Part shown: positions 25,168 to 34,400 of the stretch, in pieces
How the letters are laid out: every line of letters begins with the position of its first letter
How positions within the stretch are numbered: the first letter of the stretch is position 1
Assembly: GCA_031266075.1 (NCBI GenBank)
Contig: JAISBS010000094.1
Location: forward strand, 31,560-95,559
Reading direction: 5' to 3'
From: Treponema sp.
GTDB lineage: Bacteria > Spirochaetota > Spirochaetia > Treponematales > Breznakiellaceae
DNA: 64,000 nucleotides
Program-made: the position numbers and the translations under genes
Notes under the pieces: model-generated
Told to the model about the DNA's origin: nothing
What the model saw: the letters and a program-made list of their open reading frames with translations, nothing else
Database searches by the model: none

Positions 25168-25827
25168 ATGCTCCCGGTTATTCTTATCGGTCTTTCCCTT
25201 TCCATGGACGCCTTCGCCGTTTCGGTAAGTTCCGGCATTTGCATCCCCGGTCTCAGGCCCTTTCATGCGATCCGGGCCAGTCTTTCCTTCGGCATTTTTC
25301 AGTTCATCATGCCCCTGGCGGGCTGGTATCTGGGCAGCGCCTTTGCCGCATATATCAACGCCGTGGATCACTGGATCGCCTTTGGCCTTTTGGCCCTGAT
25401 CGGCGGAAAAGAACTGTGGGAGGCCCTGACGGAAAAGGCCGCCGCGGGCCCCTGCGGGCCGGACGAAGCCCCCGGTGAAGGCGGCAGCGCGGCGCGGGAA
25501 CCCGGAGCGCCGGAACCCGGAGCGCGGGAGCATGAAACACGGGGGCCGAAAAAATCCGCCGACATACGGAACACGCTGACCCTCCTCAACCTTTCGGTGG
25601 CCACCAGCATCGACGCCCTGGCGGTGGGAATCTCCCTCAGCATCATGGGGCATAATATCTGGCTCAGCGCGGCGGTCATCGGAGGCGTTACCTTTTTGGT
25701 CTGTCTTTCCGGCTTCGAGTTTGGCCGCCGGCTCGGCGGCTTGTTCAGGAAGGGCGCCCGGATAGCCGGCGGCCTTATCCTTATTGGCATCGGGGTAAAA
25801 ATTCTGGCGGAACACCTGTTCCGCTGA
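25168..25827 (+). CDS. mntP: Putative manganese efflux pump MntP
   Basis: A 219-residue six-helix membrane protein of the MntP (DUF204) family. The two signature repeats are present: GLSLSMDAFAVSVSSGI near the start and NLSVATSIDALAVGISLSI near residue 150, each with the conserved Asp. The cytoplasmic loop between helices 3 and 4 is enlarged by about 40 residues rich in Gly, Ala, Pro and Glu (about 88-130), which is not usual. The ATG at 25168 keeps the first helix; no clear ribosome site precedes it. A TATAAT string overlaps this ATG but would start transcription after it, so I do not treat it as the promoter. Confidence 0.85.
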   Translation: MLPVILIGLSLSMDAFAVSVSSGICIPGLRPFHAIRASLSFGIFQFIMPLAGWYLGSAFAAYINAVDHWIAFGLLALIGGKELWEALTEKAAAGPCGPDEAPGEGGSAAREPGAPEPGAREHETRGPKKSADIRNTLTLLNLSVATSIDALAVGISLSIMGHNIWLSAAVIGGVTFLVCLSGFEFGRRLGGLFRKGARIAGGLILIGIGVKILAEHLFR

Positions 25828-25927
25828 ACAGAACCCCGGCCCCTCCCCTCACCGGTAATCGTGGACTTACCCTTTGGGCCTTCTCGTGCGACCTGGGGGT
25901 TTTTTGGGTTGGCGGGGCTTCAATTTG

Positions 25928-26162
25928 CCGGGGCCGCAAAAACCCTTCGATTCCGCCGTTATCGTTTTCTATTGCTTTTAGGCGCCGAACGGAATCGCCT
26001 TCCAGCGTCCCGATCCCGCCGGGACGCTTCCAGGCCGGGGTTTCCGCTAAACGCCCCTCCCTGGGCGTTTGCCCCTTCAAACCTTCGGTTCTCCGGGGCC
26101 GCAAAAACCCTTCGATTCCGCCATTGTCGTTTTCTATTGCTTTTAGGCGCCGAACGGAATCG
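25928..26162. repeat. 70-bp direct repeat whose second copy runs into tRNA-Cys
   Basis: 25928-25997 and 26093-26162 match at 68 of 70 positions, offset 165 bp. The second copy includes 18 bases of the 3' end of the tRNA-Cys gene (26145-26162) and 52 bases of its trailer. Between them lie two hairpins: AGCGTCCC/GGGACGCT (26004-26028) and AAACGCCC/GGGCGTTT (26049-26070). No gene is present in 25828-26144. Confidence 0.9.
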
Positions 26163-26216
26163 AACCGTTGCATAAAGGTTTTGCAGACCTCTCCCTTACC
26201 GCTTGGGTACGGCGCC
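26145..26216 (-). tRNA. tRNA-Cys (anticodon GCA)
   Basis: Reading the minus strand, a perfect seven-pair acceptor stem (GGCGCCG with CGGCGCC) encloses a D arm, an anticodon arm with loop CTGCAAA (anticodon GCA) and a T arm with TTCGATT. The discriminator base is U, a hallmark of cysteine tRNAs. CCA is not encoded. Length is 72 bases without CCA. Its 3' end and trailer are copied 165 bp away. Confidence 0.95.
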
Positions 26217-26351
26217 AGAGGGGGCCAAAACGTCGTTTTGGGAACCCCAGGGTAACTCTAGCAGAAACGCGGGGGCTTGTCCACCGGCGCGCCGTCAATC
26301 CGGTATCCATGCCGGATCGATAAGCGGGGGCCGGTTGTCGTTTGAATGGCG

Positions 26352-26380
26352 TTGACGTTTCTTTCGGCGGGGTTTATGCT
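26352..26380 (+). promoter_or_regulatory. Promoter of the BMP-type ABC transporter operon
   Basis: TTGACG (26352-26357) and TATGCT (26375-26380) are 17 bases apart. Transcription would start near 26387, giving a leader of about 105 bases that contains the imperfect hairpin GAGGC...GCCTC (about 26437-26472). I do not recognise a known riboswitch in it. Confidence 0.6.
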
Positions 26381-26492
26381 GGTACAAGGCGGGTTTTGGG
26401 GCAAATTCCGGGCCCACCGTAATACCCAAAAAGATTGAGGCTGTTCCGGACCTGAAAATCCGGAGCCGCCTCGCCCACGAGAGGAGGAAATT

Positions 26493-27602
26493 GTGAAAAA
26501 AACATTGATGCGGGCGGCTTTGGCCACGGCGGCCCTTTTGCTGGCGGCAGCGGGCTGCGCCCGGCAGCAGGCAGACGGGGCCGGGGCCGACGTAACGGTA
26601 CGGCTGCTGACGGACGCCACGGGAATTGACGACAAGTCTTTCAACGCGGCGGCCTGGCGGGGAATTCTGGAGTTCTACGGGGACACCTGGAACAATACCA
26701 GGCTCCGGGGCAGGGCCTACGATGTAGTTACCGCCCAGACCCAGGATATGTATATCCCCAATCTGCGGCAGGCCACGGACGAAGGCTACGACCTTATCGT
26801 TCCCACCGGCTTTACCTTTGTCGACGCCCTGCGGGAAGTTGCTTCGGGGAACCCGGACCAGAACTACCTGATCGTTGACGTGAACGAGGTGGTCCTTCCC
26901 AATGTGATGCAGACCGTGTATGCCGAACATGAGGGCTCGTACCTCGCGGGAGCCGCGGCGGCCCTGAAAGCCCAGGCCGGCAATGTCCAAAACCCCCGTT
27001 TCGGTTTTATCGGCGGGATTCCCGGCGCCACCATCACCAAATTTGAGGTGGGCTTTATCCAGGGGGTTCTTTCGATACTCCCCGATGCGGAAATCGTGGA
27101 CTACTACGTGAACAGTTGGGGTGAAGCGGGGCTGGCCAAAACCCAGGCGAAAAACTGGTACGACGCCGGGGTATACGCCATCTATTCCGCCGCCGGGAGC
27201 AGCGGAAACGGAACCATCGCCCAGGCCAAGGAATACCGGGCCGCGGGACGGGATGTCTGGGCCATCGGCGTGGATTCGGATCAGCATGAAGAAGGGCTCT
27301 ACAACGACACCGAGTCCGCGGTGCTGACCTCCATGCTCAAAAAAGTGGAAACGAGCCTGGTATACGGTCTTAACGCGGTGAAAAACGGAACCTTCCGGGG
27401 CGAAGTGATCACCTTCGACCTCAAGGCCGACGGGGTGGGCTACTCCACTTCAAATCCCGCCCTGACCCAGGACATTATTGTCCAGCTTGAAGAGATTAAA
27501 AACAAAATCGTCAACGGCGAAATTCTGGTGGCGGCCACCTATGGGGAGGCGAAAAAACTCCCCGGCTTTCCCCAGAACCTGAAAGCCCTGGACAACAATT
27601 AG
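26493..27602 (+). CDS. BMP-family nucleoside-binding lipoprotein (PnrA/TmpC-like)
   Basis: A 369-residue substrate-binding lipoprotein. The signal peptide ends at AAAGC (Cys22). The mature protein begins with the BMP-family pattern VRLLTDATGIDDKSFNAAAWRG and continues with FGFIGGIPGATITKFEVGF and WAIGVDSDQ, as in the purine nucleoside receptor PnrA (TmpC) of Treponema pallidum. It would capture purine nucleosides at the outer face of the inner membrane. The start is GTG at 26493 behind a full AGGAGG. It is the first gene of a complete ABC transporter operon with an ATPase and two permeases. Confidence 0.93.
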   Translation: MKKTLMRAALATAALLLAAAGCARQQADGAGADVTVRLLTDATGIDDKSFNAAAWRGILEFYGDTWNNTRLRGRAYDVVTAQTQDMYIPNLRQATDEGYDLIVPTGFTFVDALREVASGNPDQNYLIVDVNEVVLPNVMQTVYAEHEGSYLAGAAAALKAQAGNVQNPRFGFIGGIPGATITKFEVGFIQGVLSILPDAEIVDYYVNSWGEAGLAKTQAKNWYDAGVYAIYSAAGSSGNGTIAQAKEYRAAGRDVWAIGVDSDQHEEGLYNDTESAVLTSMLKKVETSLVYGLNAVKNGTFRGEVITFDLKADGVGYSTSNPALTQDIIVQLEEIKNKIVNGEILVAATYGEAKKLPGFPQNLKALDNN

Positions 27603-27659
27603 GGTTGATTGAAGGGGGCGGCGCTTTCGCCTGCTCCCTTTGTTTTTTCGCGGACACAA

Positions 27660-27702
27660 GGGAAGCTCTGGGAATCCTGGTTGGGTTTTCAGAGCTTCCC
27701 AT
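27660..27702 (+). terminator. Intercistronic hairpin between binding protein and ATPase genes
   Basis: GGGAAGCTCTG pairs with CAGAGCTTCCC across a 21-base loop. No T-run follows. Such hairpins commonly lower transporter expression relative to the binding protein by partial termination or by protecting the upstream message. Confidence 0.6.
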
Positions 27703-27717
27703 GAATAAGGAGGAGCC

Positions 27718-29238
27718 ATGCCGGATCCGGCTATTGAAATGATCGGCATTACCAAGGTGTTCCCCGGCGTTATTGCCAACGACGGGGTAGACCTTCGGGT
27801 GGAGCAGGGGGAAATTCACGCCCTACTGGGGGAAAACGGGGCCGGAAAATCGACGCTTATGTCGATCCTCTTCGGGCTCTACGAACCGGACAGCGGGATC
27901 ATCAAAATCCGGGGGGAAGAAGTAAAAATCCGCAGCCCCAACGATGCCACGGCCCTGCGGATCGGCATGGTTCACCAACACTTTAAGCTGGTTCACAATT
28001 TTACCGTTACCGAAAACATTGTTCTGGGACTGGAGCCCCGCAAACCCTGGGGCAATCTGGACACCGGGAACGCCGAAAAGCGGGTGGCGGAGCTTTCCGA
28101 AACTTACGGCCTGGCGGTTGACCCCCGGGCCCGGATTGAAAATATCACGGTGGGGATGCAGCAGCGCGTGGAGATCCTCAAAATCCTCTACCGGAATGCG
28201 GACATCCTGATCTTTGACGAGCCCACCGCGGTGCTGACCCCCCAGGAAATCGACGAACTTTTGATCATCTTCCGCCGTCTTAAAGCGGAGGGAAAAACCA
28301 TCATATTTATCACCCACAAGCTCCGGGAAATAAAAGCCGCCGCGGCCCGCTGTACGGTGCTGCGCCGGGGCCGGTATATTGACACCGTGGACGTAAGCGC
28401 CGCCACCGAAAGCGAGCTGGCGGAAAAAATGGTGGGCCGGGCGGTCAGCTTCCGGATCGAAAAAAAGCCCGCCAAGCCGGGGGAACTGGTTCTGAAAATC
28501 GACAACCTGACGGTGATGGGCGCACGGGGGGTTCCCGCGGTCAGCGGCCTGTCGCTGGAAGTCCGGGCCGGGGAAGTAGTGGGGATTGCGGGGGTAGACG
28601 GCAACGGCCAGTCGGAACTGGTGGCCGCGATTGCGGGCCTTCTCCCGGTGAAGTCTGGCGGCATCTTCCTCAAAGGCAGGGACATTTGCCGGGAAAAAAT
28701 CAAGGTCAGGAACGAAAGCGGCATGGGGCTGGTGCCCGAAGACCGCCACAAACACGGGCTGGTTCTTGATTTCCGGGTGGATGAAAACCTTATCCTGAAA
28801 AATTTCCGGCGGCGGCCCTATTCAAACCCGGCGGGGTTTCTCCGGTTTCGCGCCATTACCCGGCACGCCCAGGACCTTATCGCCGAATTTGACATCCGGG
28901 CGGGAAACGGCCCCGCCACCCCCGCCAAATCCATGTCCGGCGGGAACCAGCAGAAAGTAGTTATCGCCCGGGAGATCGATTTTTCCCCGGAACTGCTGAT
29001 CGTGGCCCAGCCCACCCGGGGCCTGGATGTGGGAGCCATCGAATATATCCACCGCCGGATCATCGCGGAACGGGACAAAGGCCGGGCGGTGCTGCTGATT
29101 TCCTTTGAACTGGATGAAATTCTGGGCCTCTGCGACCGGATCGCCGCGGTTTCCAAGGGGCAGATTGTGGGAATCCTCCCGGTAGAAGAGGCGGATGAAC
29201 GGCGGATCGGCGCCATGATGGGAGGAGTCCATGGTTAA
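27718..29238 (+). CDS. Nucleoside ABC transporter ATP-binding protein, two ATPase domains
   Basis: A 506-residue fused ATPase of the ribose/nucleoside transporter type. The N-terminal domain has Walker A GENGAGKST (38-46), a variant signature ITVGMQQRVEI and Walker B ILIFDEPTAVL. The C-terminal domain has a degenerate P-loop GVDGNGQSE but a good signature MSGGNQQK, the usual asymmetry of this group. It energises uptake with the two permeases that follow. GGAGGAG precedes the ATG. Its end overlaps the first permease gene by eight bases. Confidence 0.95.
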   Translation: MPDPAIEMIGITKVFPGVIANDGVDLRVEQGEIHALLGENGAGKSTLMSILFGLYEPDSGIIKIRGEEVKIRSPNDATALRIGMVHQHFKLVHNFTVTENIVLGLEPRKPWGNLDTGNAEKRVAELSETYGLAVDPRARIENITVGMQQRVEILKILYRNADILIFDEPTAVLTPQEIDELLIIFRRLKAEGKTIIFITHKLREIKAAAARCTVLRRGRYIDTVDVSAATESELAEKMVGRAVSFRIEKKPAKPGELVLKIDNLTVMGARGVPAVSGLSLEVRAGEVVGIAGVDGNGQSELVAAIAGLLPVKSGGIFLKGRDICREKIKVRNESGMGLVPEDRHKHGLVLDFRVDENLILKNFRRRPYSNPAGFLRFRAITRHAQDLIAEFDIRAGNGPATPAKSMSGGNQQKVVIAREIDFSPELLIVAQPTRGLDVGAIEYIHRRIIAERDKGRAVLLISFELDEILGLCDRIAAVSKGQIVGILPVEEADERRIGAMMGGVHG

Positions 29239-30415
29239 AAAGAAGATTCTCGAAGTCTTTACCGGGTCCAACGGACTGGTTTCGCTGGCGGTGGTACTGC
29301 TGGGATTCCTCGTAGCCACGCTCCTCATCGTCCTGACCGGAAGGAACCCCGCCGGAATGTACCAGGCGATCCTTCAAGTCATAAGCGGCCTGTCCCAGGG
29401 CCGGCATGGCGAATGGATACAGAATGTCCGGTATATCGGGGAATGGCTGGTCAGTTCCATCCCCCTAATCCTCTGCGGTTTTTCCATGGCCTTTGCGGCC
29501 CGGACGGGCCTTTTTAACATCGGCGCCGAGGGCCAGTACATTGCGGGGCTTACGGCGGCCCAGTTCACGGCGCTCTACTTCCCCCCGATACCGGTTCTTC
29601 ACTGGGTTGCCGCGGTTTTGGCCGCCATCGCCGCCGGAGCGCTCTGGGGGGGCATTGTGGGCTTTTTCAAGGCCCGGTTCAAGGTGTCCGAAGTAGTGGC
29701 GACAATCATGATGAACTATATCGCCCTCTACAGTTCCCGGTATCTTACCATGCTGATTCCCGGAACCAACACTTTCAAAACCCAGAATTTTCCCGCCACC
29801 GCCCGGCTTTCCAGCCCCCTGCTGGAGGCCCTCACCAACGGTTCCCGGCTGAACTACAGTCTCTGGCTGACCATCGGGGCCATTGTATTCTACTGGGTAG
29901 CGATGAATAAAACCCGGCTGGGTTATTCCCTGCGGGCCACGGGGCTGAACAAGGAAGCGGCCCGCTACGGGGGAATCAGCGTGAACATCAGCATCACGGC
30001 GGCCATGGCTATTGCCGGGGCCTTTGCGGGGCTGGCGGGGGCCGCGGTTTCCCTGGGGGTTTTCCCCAGCGGGCGGGTGCTGTCGGTGCAGGACGGCTAT
30101 GGCTTTGACGGCATCGCCGTGGCGCTGGTGGGAAACTCCACCGCCATCGGCACTACGCTGGCGGGGCTGCTCTTCGGTATGCTGAAATCCGCCCAGCCCC
30201 TGATGCAGGCCCGCCAGATTCCCAAGGAGATTACCGCCATTATCATGGGACTGGTGGTGGTCTTTATCTCCCTGCGGGCGGGGGTGCGGATCCTCGTTGA
30301 GTGGCAGATGAAGGAAAAGGCAAAAGCCAGGGAAGGGGTCGAACAGCCCCCGGCCCCGGAGACCCACGAGGCCCCGGATGCCGCCGCGGCGAAAAGCGGG
30401 AGGATAGAAAAATGA
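29231..30415 (+). CDS. Nucleoside ABC transporter permease 1
   Basis: A 394-residue inner-membrane permease with about nine or ten hydrophobic helices, including the conserved FAARTGLFNIGAEGQYIAGL and VSEVVATIMMNYIALY segments of BMP-associated permeases. The last ~60 residues are a hydrophilic tail rich in Lys, Glu, Pro and Ala. It forms a heterodimer with the next gene product. Its start overlaps the ATPase gene by eight bases and its stop overlaps the second permease gene by four. Confidence 0.93.
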   Translation: MVKKKILEVFTGSNGLVSLAVVLLGFLVATLLIVLTGRNPAGMYQAILQVISGLSQGRHGEWIQNVRYIGEWLVSSIPLILCGFSMAFAARTGLFNIGAEGQYIAGLTAAQFTALYFPPIPVLHWVAAVLAAIAAGALWGGIVGFFKARFKVSEVVATIMMNYIALYSSRYLTMLIPGTNTFKTQNFPATARLSSPLLEALTNGSRLNYSLWLTIGAIVFYWVAMNKTRLGYSLRATGLNKEAARYGGISVNISITAAMAIAGAFAGLAGAAVSLGVFPSGRVLSVQDGYGFDGIAVALVGNSTAIGTTLAGLLFGMLKSAQPLMQARQIPKEITAIIMGLVVVFISLRAGVRILVEWQMKEKAKAREGVEQPPAPETHEAPDAAAAKSGRIEK

Positions 30416-31326
30416 TCGATTTTTTCCAGGTTCTGTTCAATATGCTCCCCTCGACCTTTATGATCGTTTCCCCCATCCTGATCGCCGCCACCGGGGGGAT
30501 GATCTGCGAGCGGGCCGGGGTAGTAAACATTGCGCTGGAGGGGCTTATGGCTATCGGGGCCATGACCGCGGCGACCACCCACTTTTTTCTGGAACCCGCC
30601 ACGGGGCTTTCCATACCCACGGCCCTGCTCCTTTCGGCGGTCATGGGCAGCCTTTTTTCCCTGATCCATGCCTATGCGTCCATCACCCTCCGGGCGGATC
30701 AGGTGATCTCCGGTACGGGGATCAATCTGCTGGCCAGCGGCATTACCGTGTTTTTCTGCCAGCTCCTGTTCCGCATGGAACGGACCCAAAACTACCGGAT
30801 GAGTATGCCGTCCTGGTTCGGCGGCATCTACCCCACCCTGTATCTGGCCCTGATCATCCTGGCGGTAAGCTGGTTTGTGCTGTATAAACGGCCCTGGGGA
30901 CTGCGGCTCCGGGCCTGCGGGGAACACCCCCAGGCGCTGGCTTCCGCGGGGGTGAACGTCCTCAAAATCCGGTACATCGCCGTATTGATTTCCGGGGCCC
31001 TGGCCGGGCTGGCGGGGGGCTGTATCGTCCTGACGCAGGATATTCAGTACACGGTCAGCACGATAAACGGCAAGGGCTTTATCGCCCTGGCGGCGGTCTC
31101 CTTTGGCCGCTGGCTCCCCCTGGGGATTCTGGGCTCCAGCTTCCTGTTCGGCTTTTCCTCCGCCCTGGCGGTGAATATCATCAACATCGAGAAGCTCAAA
31201 TTCCTGCCGCCGGAATTTTTTAACGCCCTCCCCTACATCATCACCCTGGTAACGCTGGTGGTTTTCAGCGGCAAGGATTACGCGCCCCGCGCCTCGGGGC
31301 AGCCCTACGAAAAAGGGAAGAGTTAG
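30412..31326 (+). CDS. Nucleoside ABC transporter permease 2
   Basis: A 304-residue inner-membrane permease with about eight helices. GGMICERAGVVNIALEGLMAIGAM is the typical family segment, matched later by LRACGEHPQALASAGVNVLKIRYIAV. ATG 30412 is chosen over an upstream in-frame start because GAGGATAG precedes it and the protein then begins in the first helix. The four-base overlap (ATGA) couples it to the first permease. It ends the transporter operon, and terminator hairpins follow. Confidence 0.93.
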   Translation: MIDFFQVLFNMLPSTFMIVSPILIAATGGMICERAGVVNIALEGLMAIGAMTAATTHFFLEPATGLSIPTALLLSAVMGSLFSLIHAYASITLRADQVISGTGINLLASGITVFFCQLLFRMERTQNYRMSMPSWFGGIYPTLYLALIILAVSWFVLYKRPWGLRLRACGEHPQALASAGVNVLKIRYIAVLISGALAGLAGGCIVLTQDIQYTVSTINGKGFIALAAVSFGRWLPLGILGSSFLFGFSSALAVNIINIEKLKFLPPEFFNALPYIITLVTLVVFSGKDYAPRASGQPYEKGKS

Positions 31327-31336
31327 GGAAAAAGAA

Positions 31337-31374
31337 AAGCTCCGGAAACCCGTTTAGGCAGGTTTCCGGAGCTT
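31337..31374 (+). terminator. Hairpin after the nucleoside transporter operon
   Basis: AAGCTCCGGAAACC pairs perfectly with GGTTTCCGGAGCTT across a ten-base loop, 10 bases after the stop. No T-run. A smaller AAAACCGG/CCGGTTTT hairpin follows at 31384-31406. Confidence 0.6.
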
Positions 31375-31454
31375 CCGGGTATGAAAACCGGTGAAGGCCC
31401 GGTTTTTCCCCTTCAATAATAAAGCGGCGTTCCCAAAACGCGAAGCGCCGGTTC

Positions 31455-31496
31455 AAGGCTGTTCCAAAACCTCCAGTTTTGGAACAGCCTTTTTTG
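31455..31496 (+). terminator. Rho-independent terminator between convergent operons
   Basis: AAGGCTGTTCCAAAAC pairs with GTTTTGGAACAGCCTT, followed by T6. It ends plus-strand transcription just before the stop of the convergent giant operon; the hairpin may also help end the minus-strand transcript. Confidence 0.85.
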
Positions 31497-34400
31497 TTAG
31501 AAAATATTCATCCGGGCGCCAATGGCGCAGCGGAAGATGGTCTCGGCCTGCACGTCCGAAGAGGCTATCCACCAGACAGGCTCCAGATACAGGGCAAAAG
31601 ACCGGGCGTACTTCCAGTTGGGGACAAGCCGGGAAAAGTCCAGCCGGGCGAATTCCCACTGGCCCAGGATGGCGCCCATGAACATGGAAGGCCGACGGGG
31701 AGGTTCCATGGTAAAGAACGAGAAGTTGGCCCCCAAAGCAAAGGACATGGAGAAGAAGGACCAGTCGGGCCCCAGGAAATAATCAAAGGGCAGATAGACG
31801 ATATTGGCCAGCAGCTTGATGCCGGCGGTCAGTCCCACAAAACGGCCCCGTTCCCCGGAAAAGGGATCCAGCAGGGGGGCCTGGCCGACCTGGGCCTGGA
31901 GCTTCACATTGTCCTTGAAGAAGCTCAGTCCTATCCCGCCGTCCACTAAAGTGGCGCCCAGGAAGTTGGCGTCCAGGTAGAGCCCCTGGATGAACTGGGG
32001 CACCGAATACCCGGCCTTGTCGCCGGGACGGAGGCTTACTTCCACGGCTCCCAGGGTCATATTGTCGGAAGCGGAGCCAAAGACCACGATGGAGTCCCGG
32101 TGGATGCTGTCCTCCGGGGGATCCAGCGTTTCCACCGCCGGCGCATTGGTATCCACATTCAGAACCAGGCGGCGGACAGCGGTCCGTCCGTCGTTAAAAA
32201 CGGCCCGGATCAGGATAGGCAAATTCCCCAGGGGGAAGTCGCCGGTCTCCAGGCGGAACTTCCATTTTTCCCGGCCCGAAGCCTGTTCAAAGGAGCGGCC
32301 ATTGTCAAAGCTGATTAACACTTCTTTGACGGCAATATCCCGCCGTTCTTTCCGGGTCATGTTCACTTCTTTCAGGGGAGACACGGCGGTTCCCGCCTGG
32401 CCGGAAAGCCAGGGCCGTCCGGCGATCACCTCCCCGTCCCGGTGGCTGTCGATAATCAGAACAGGGCCTTCCTGGACAAAGTTGATGGGATGATCCTTGC
32501 TGACGATTTTCATCCCCGATGGCGCGTCAAAGCCGGCGGCAAAAACCAGCGGGCCGTCCCGGTTCAGCATTTCGTCGGGGTACTGGTAACGGAAATAACC
32601 GTAGCGATCCACTTCCATAAGGGAGGAAGCGCTGCCGTTGACAAAGAGGGTTACGGCGGCGGGAGTGTCCGCCCCGGTAACCCTGCCGCTGATAAAGAGG
32701 GGGCCCGAATAATCAAGGCCCGGCACGGGGTTAAAAAGCGCCACCTCAGAGGCGGAGGAATCACGGGCAAGGGTAACTTTCCGGGAAGCGATCATGCTGT
32801 TTCCCGCCCGGTCTTCCGCATTGATCCGCAGAATATATTCCCCCGGAGGAAGCCGGGACGTATCCAGACGCTGCATAATCACTTCGTCCAGGGGCAGGTC
32901 CACCGAAAGCCTGCTGCTCGAATTGCCGGTGTTGAGCAACTGCAGCGTGGCGGCCTGCAATCCGATATTGTCCCACACCCGGCCCGCGACATACAACTCG
33001 TTCCCCGTCCGGGAATCATTTTTCGGCAGGCCCAGGGACAGTTCCGGCGGGCTGTTGTCGATATTGATCAAGGCGTTGGTAATGGCGGTAACGCCGAAAC
33101 TGTCCGCCGTGCGGATCAAAAGGGAATAAACCCCGTCCCGGTAGGCCGAGGTGTTCAGATCCATGGTCCAGTTTTCGGCGCCCCTGGCGGACTGCCAGGT
33201 GTTTCCGTTGTCCATGGAAAGCTGCACTTCCTCAATGCCGTTGGCGTCCGAGGCGGTTCCCCGGACGACGATCAGGCGGCGGCTGTAGGCGTCGATGCCG
33301 GGGCTGGTTACCCGGTTCTCCGGCGAGGCGGAGCTGACCTTGATGGTTCGGGACGTAACGCCGCTGCGGACGCCGTACATATCTTCGGCGTAGATTTCAA
33401 TAACGTTTTCGCCGTCCGTTACCGCGTCAAAGGGAACCGCAACCTGAAAGCTCTGGGTGGTTTCAATCCGGGTAAAGCCGGAAGAACCCTGGGAGGAACG
33501 GGGCCTTAGAATCCGCCAGTTCACCGCGGCAACCGCGTCATCGTCAAAGGCGACGCCGGATATTTCAAAGCCGCCGGTGATCACCGCCCCTTCATTGGGG
33601 GAGTTGACAATAAGGGTGGGAAGGTCGGTGGAGTTGTCAAAAGGAACCTGGAGGGTCTGGAGGGACACTGTGCCGGAAGCGCCGGTAACCCGGATGGACA
33701 GCGCGCCGCCGCGCTGGGCAAGGGCGCTAAAATCCACGCTCAGGGAAAACCAGGCCCTGCCGTCCCGGCCCCGGAATTCCAGGGGCGTATAATTCACCCT
33801 GTCCAGGGAATAAGCCGCCGCCCGGATGGGCATGGCGGAGTCAATGATCCCCGCGACCGTTACATTTCCGTGAACCGGCCCCCGTTCCGCATTGGGGCTG
33901 ACGATCCGGATCTCCGGGGCCCCGGCAGTCCGGCTCAAGGGATAATACAGCGGCTGGTCCGCCGTTCCGCCTGAATAACTGCGAAGTTCCAGGTGAATAG
34001 GCCCTTCCGCAAGCTCATCAACGCTCACCGTTGCCCGGAACGCGCCCCCCGCGCCGGCGGAAAGGGGCCGCCAGTCTTCCTGGGGGCCCAGGCGGAATTC
34101 CACCCGCCCGGCTCCCGGCGCGGAGCCTTCCAGCGTAAAGGAAGCGCCGTCCACCCAGCCAAAGGGCTGCGGACTGGTAACGGTAATCCGCGACGGGTTC
34201 AGGCTGAGTTCCGGCATGGCTCCGTCGGGGCCGGGGACCGGGGCGGGCTTGTTCGTCCGAATCTGGACGGTGGAACCCGGCCTGGCAGCGCCGGTAGCCC
34301 TGGGCTGCAATTTCAGGACGCCCCGGCCATTGGGAATAAGCTCCGGGGGAATACGAAAGGCCGGGCGGGCGGGAATTTCTTCGGCCAGGCCCTCGATACG

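Noticed and set aside
25164..25169. TATAAT in front of mntP
   Set aside because: It overlaps the start codon and has no -35 partner; transcription from it would miss the start.
26145..26162. Attachment site of an integrated element at tRNA-Cys
   Set aside because: The duplicated copy is only 165 bp away, no integrase or mobile gene is present, and the match extends far into the trailer. Kept as a duplication.
25781..26173. Minus-strand frame with a 22-residue peptide repeated twice
   Set aside because: The repetition comes from the 70-bp DNA duplication, the frame runs through the 3' part of tRNA-Cys and into mntP, and there is no ribosome site.
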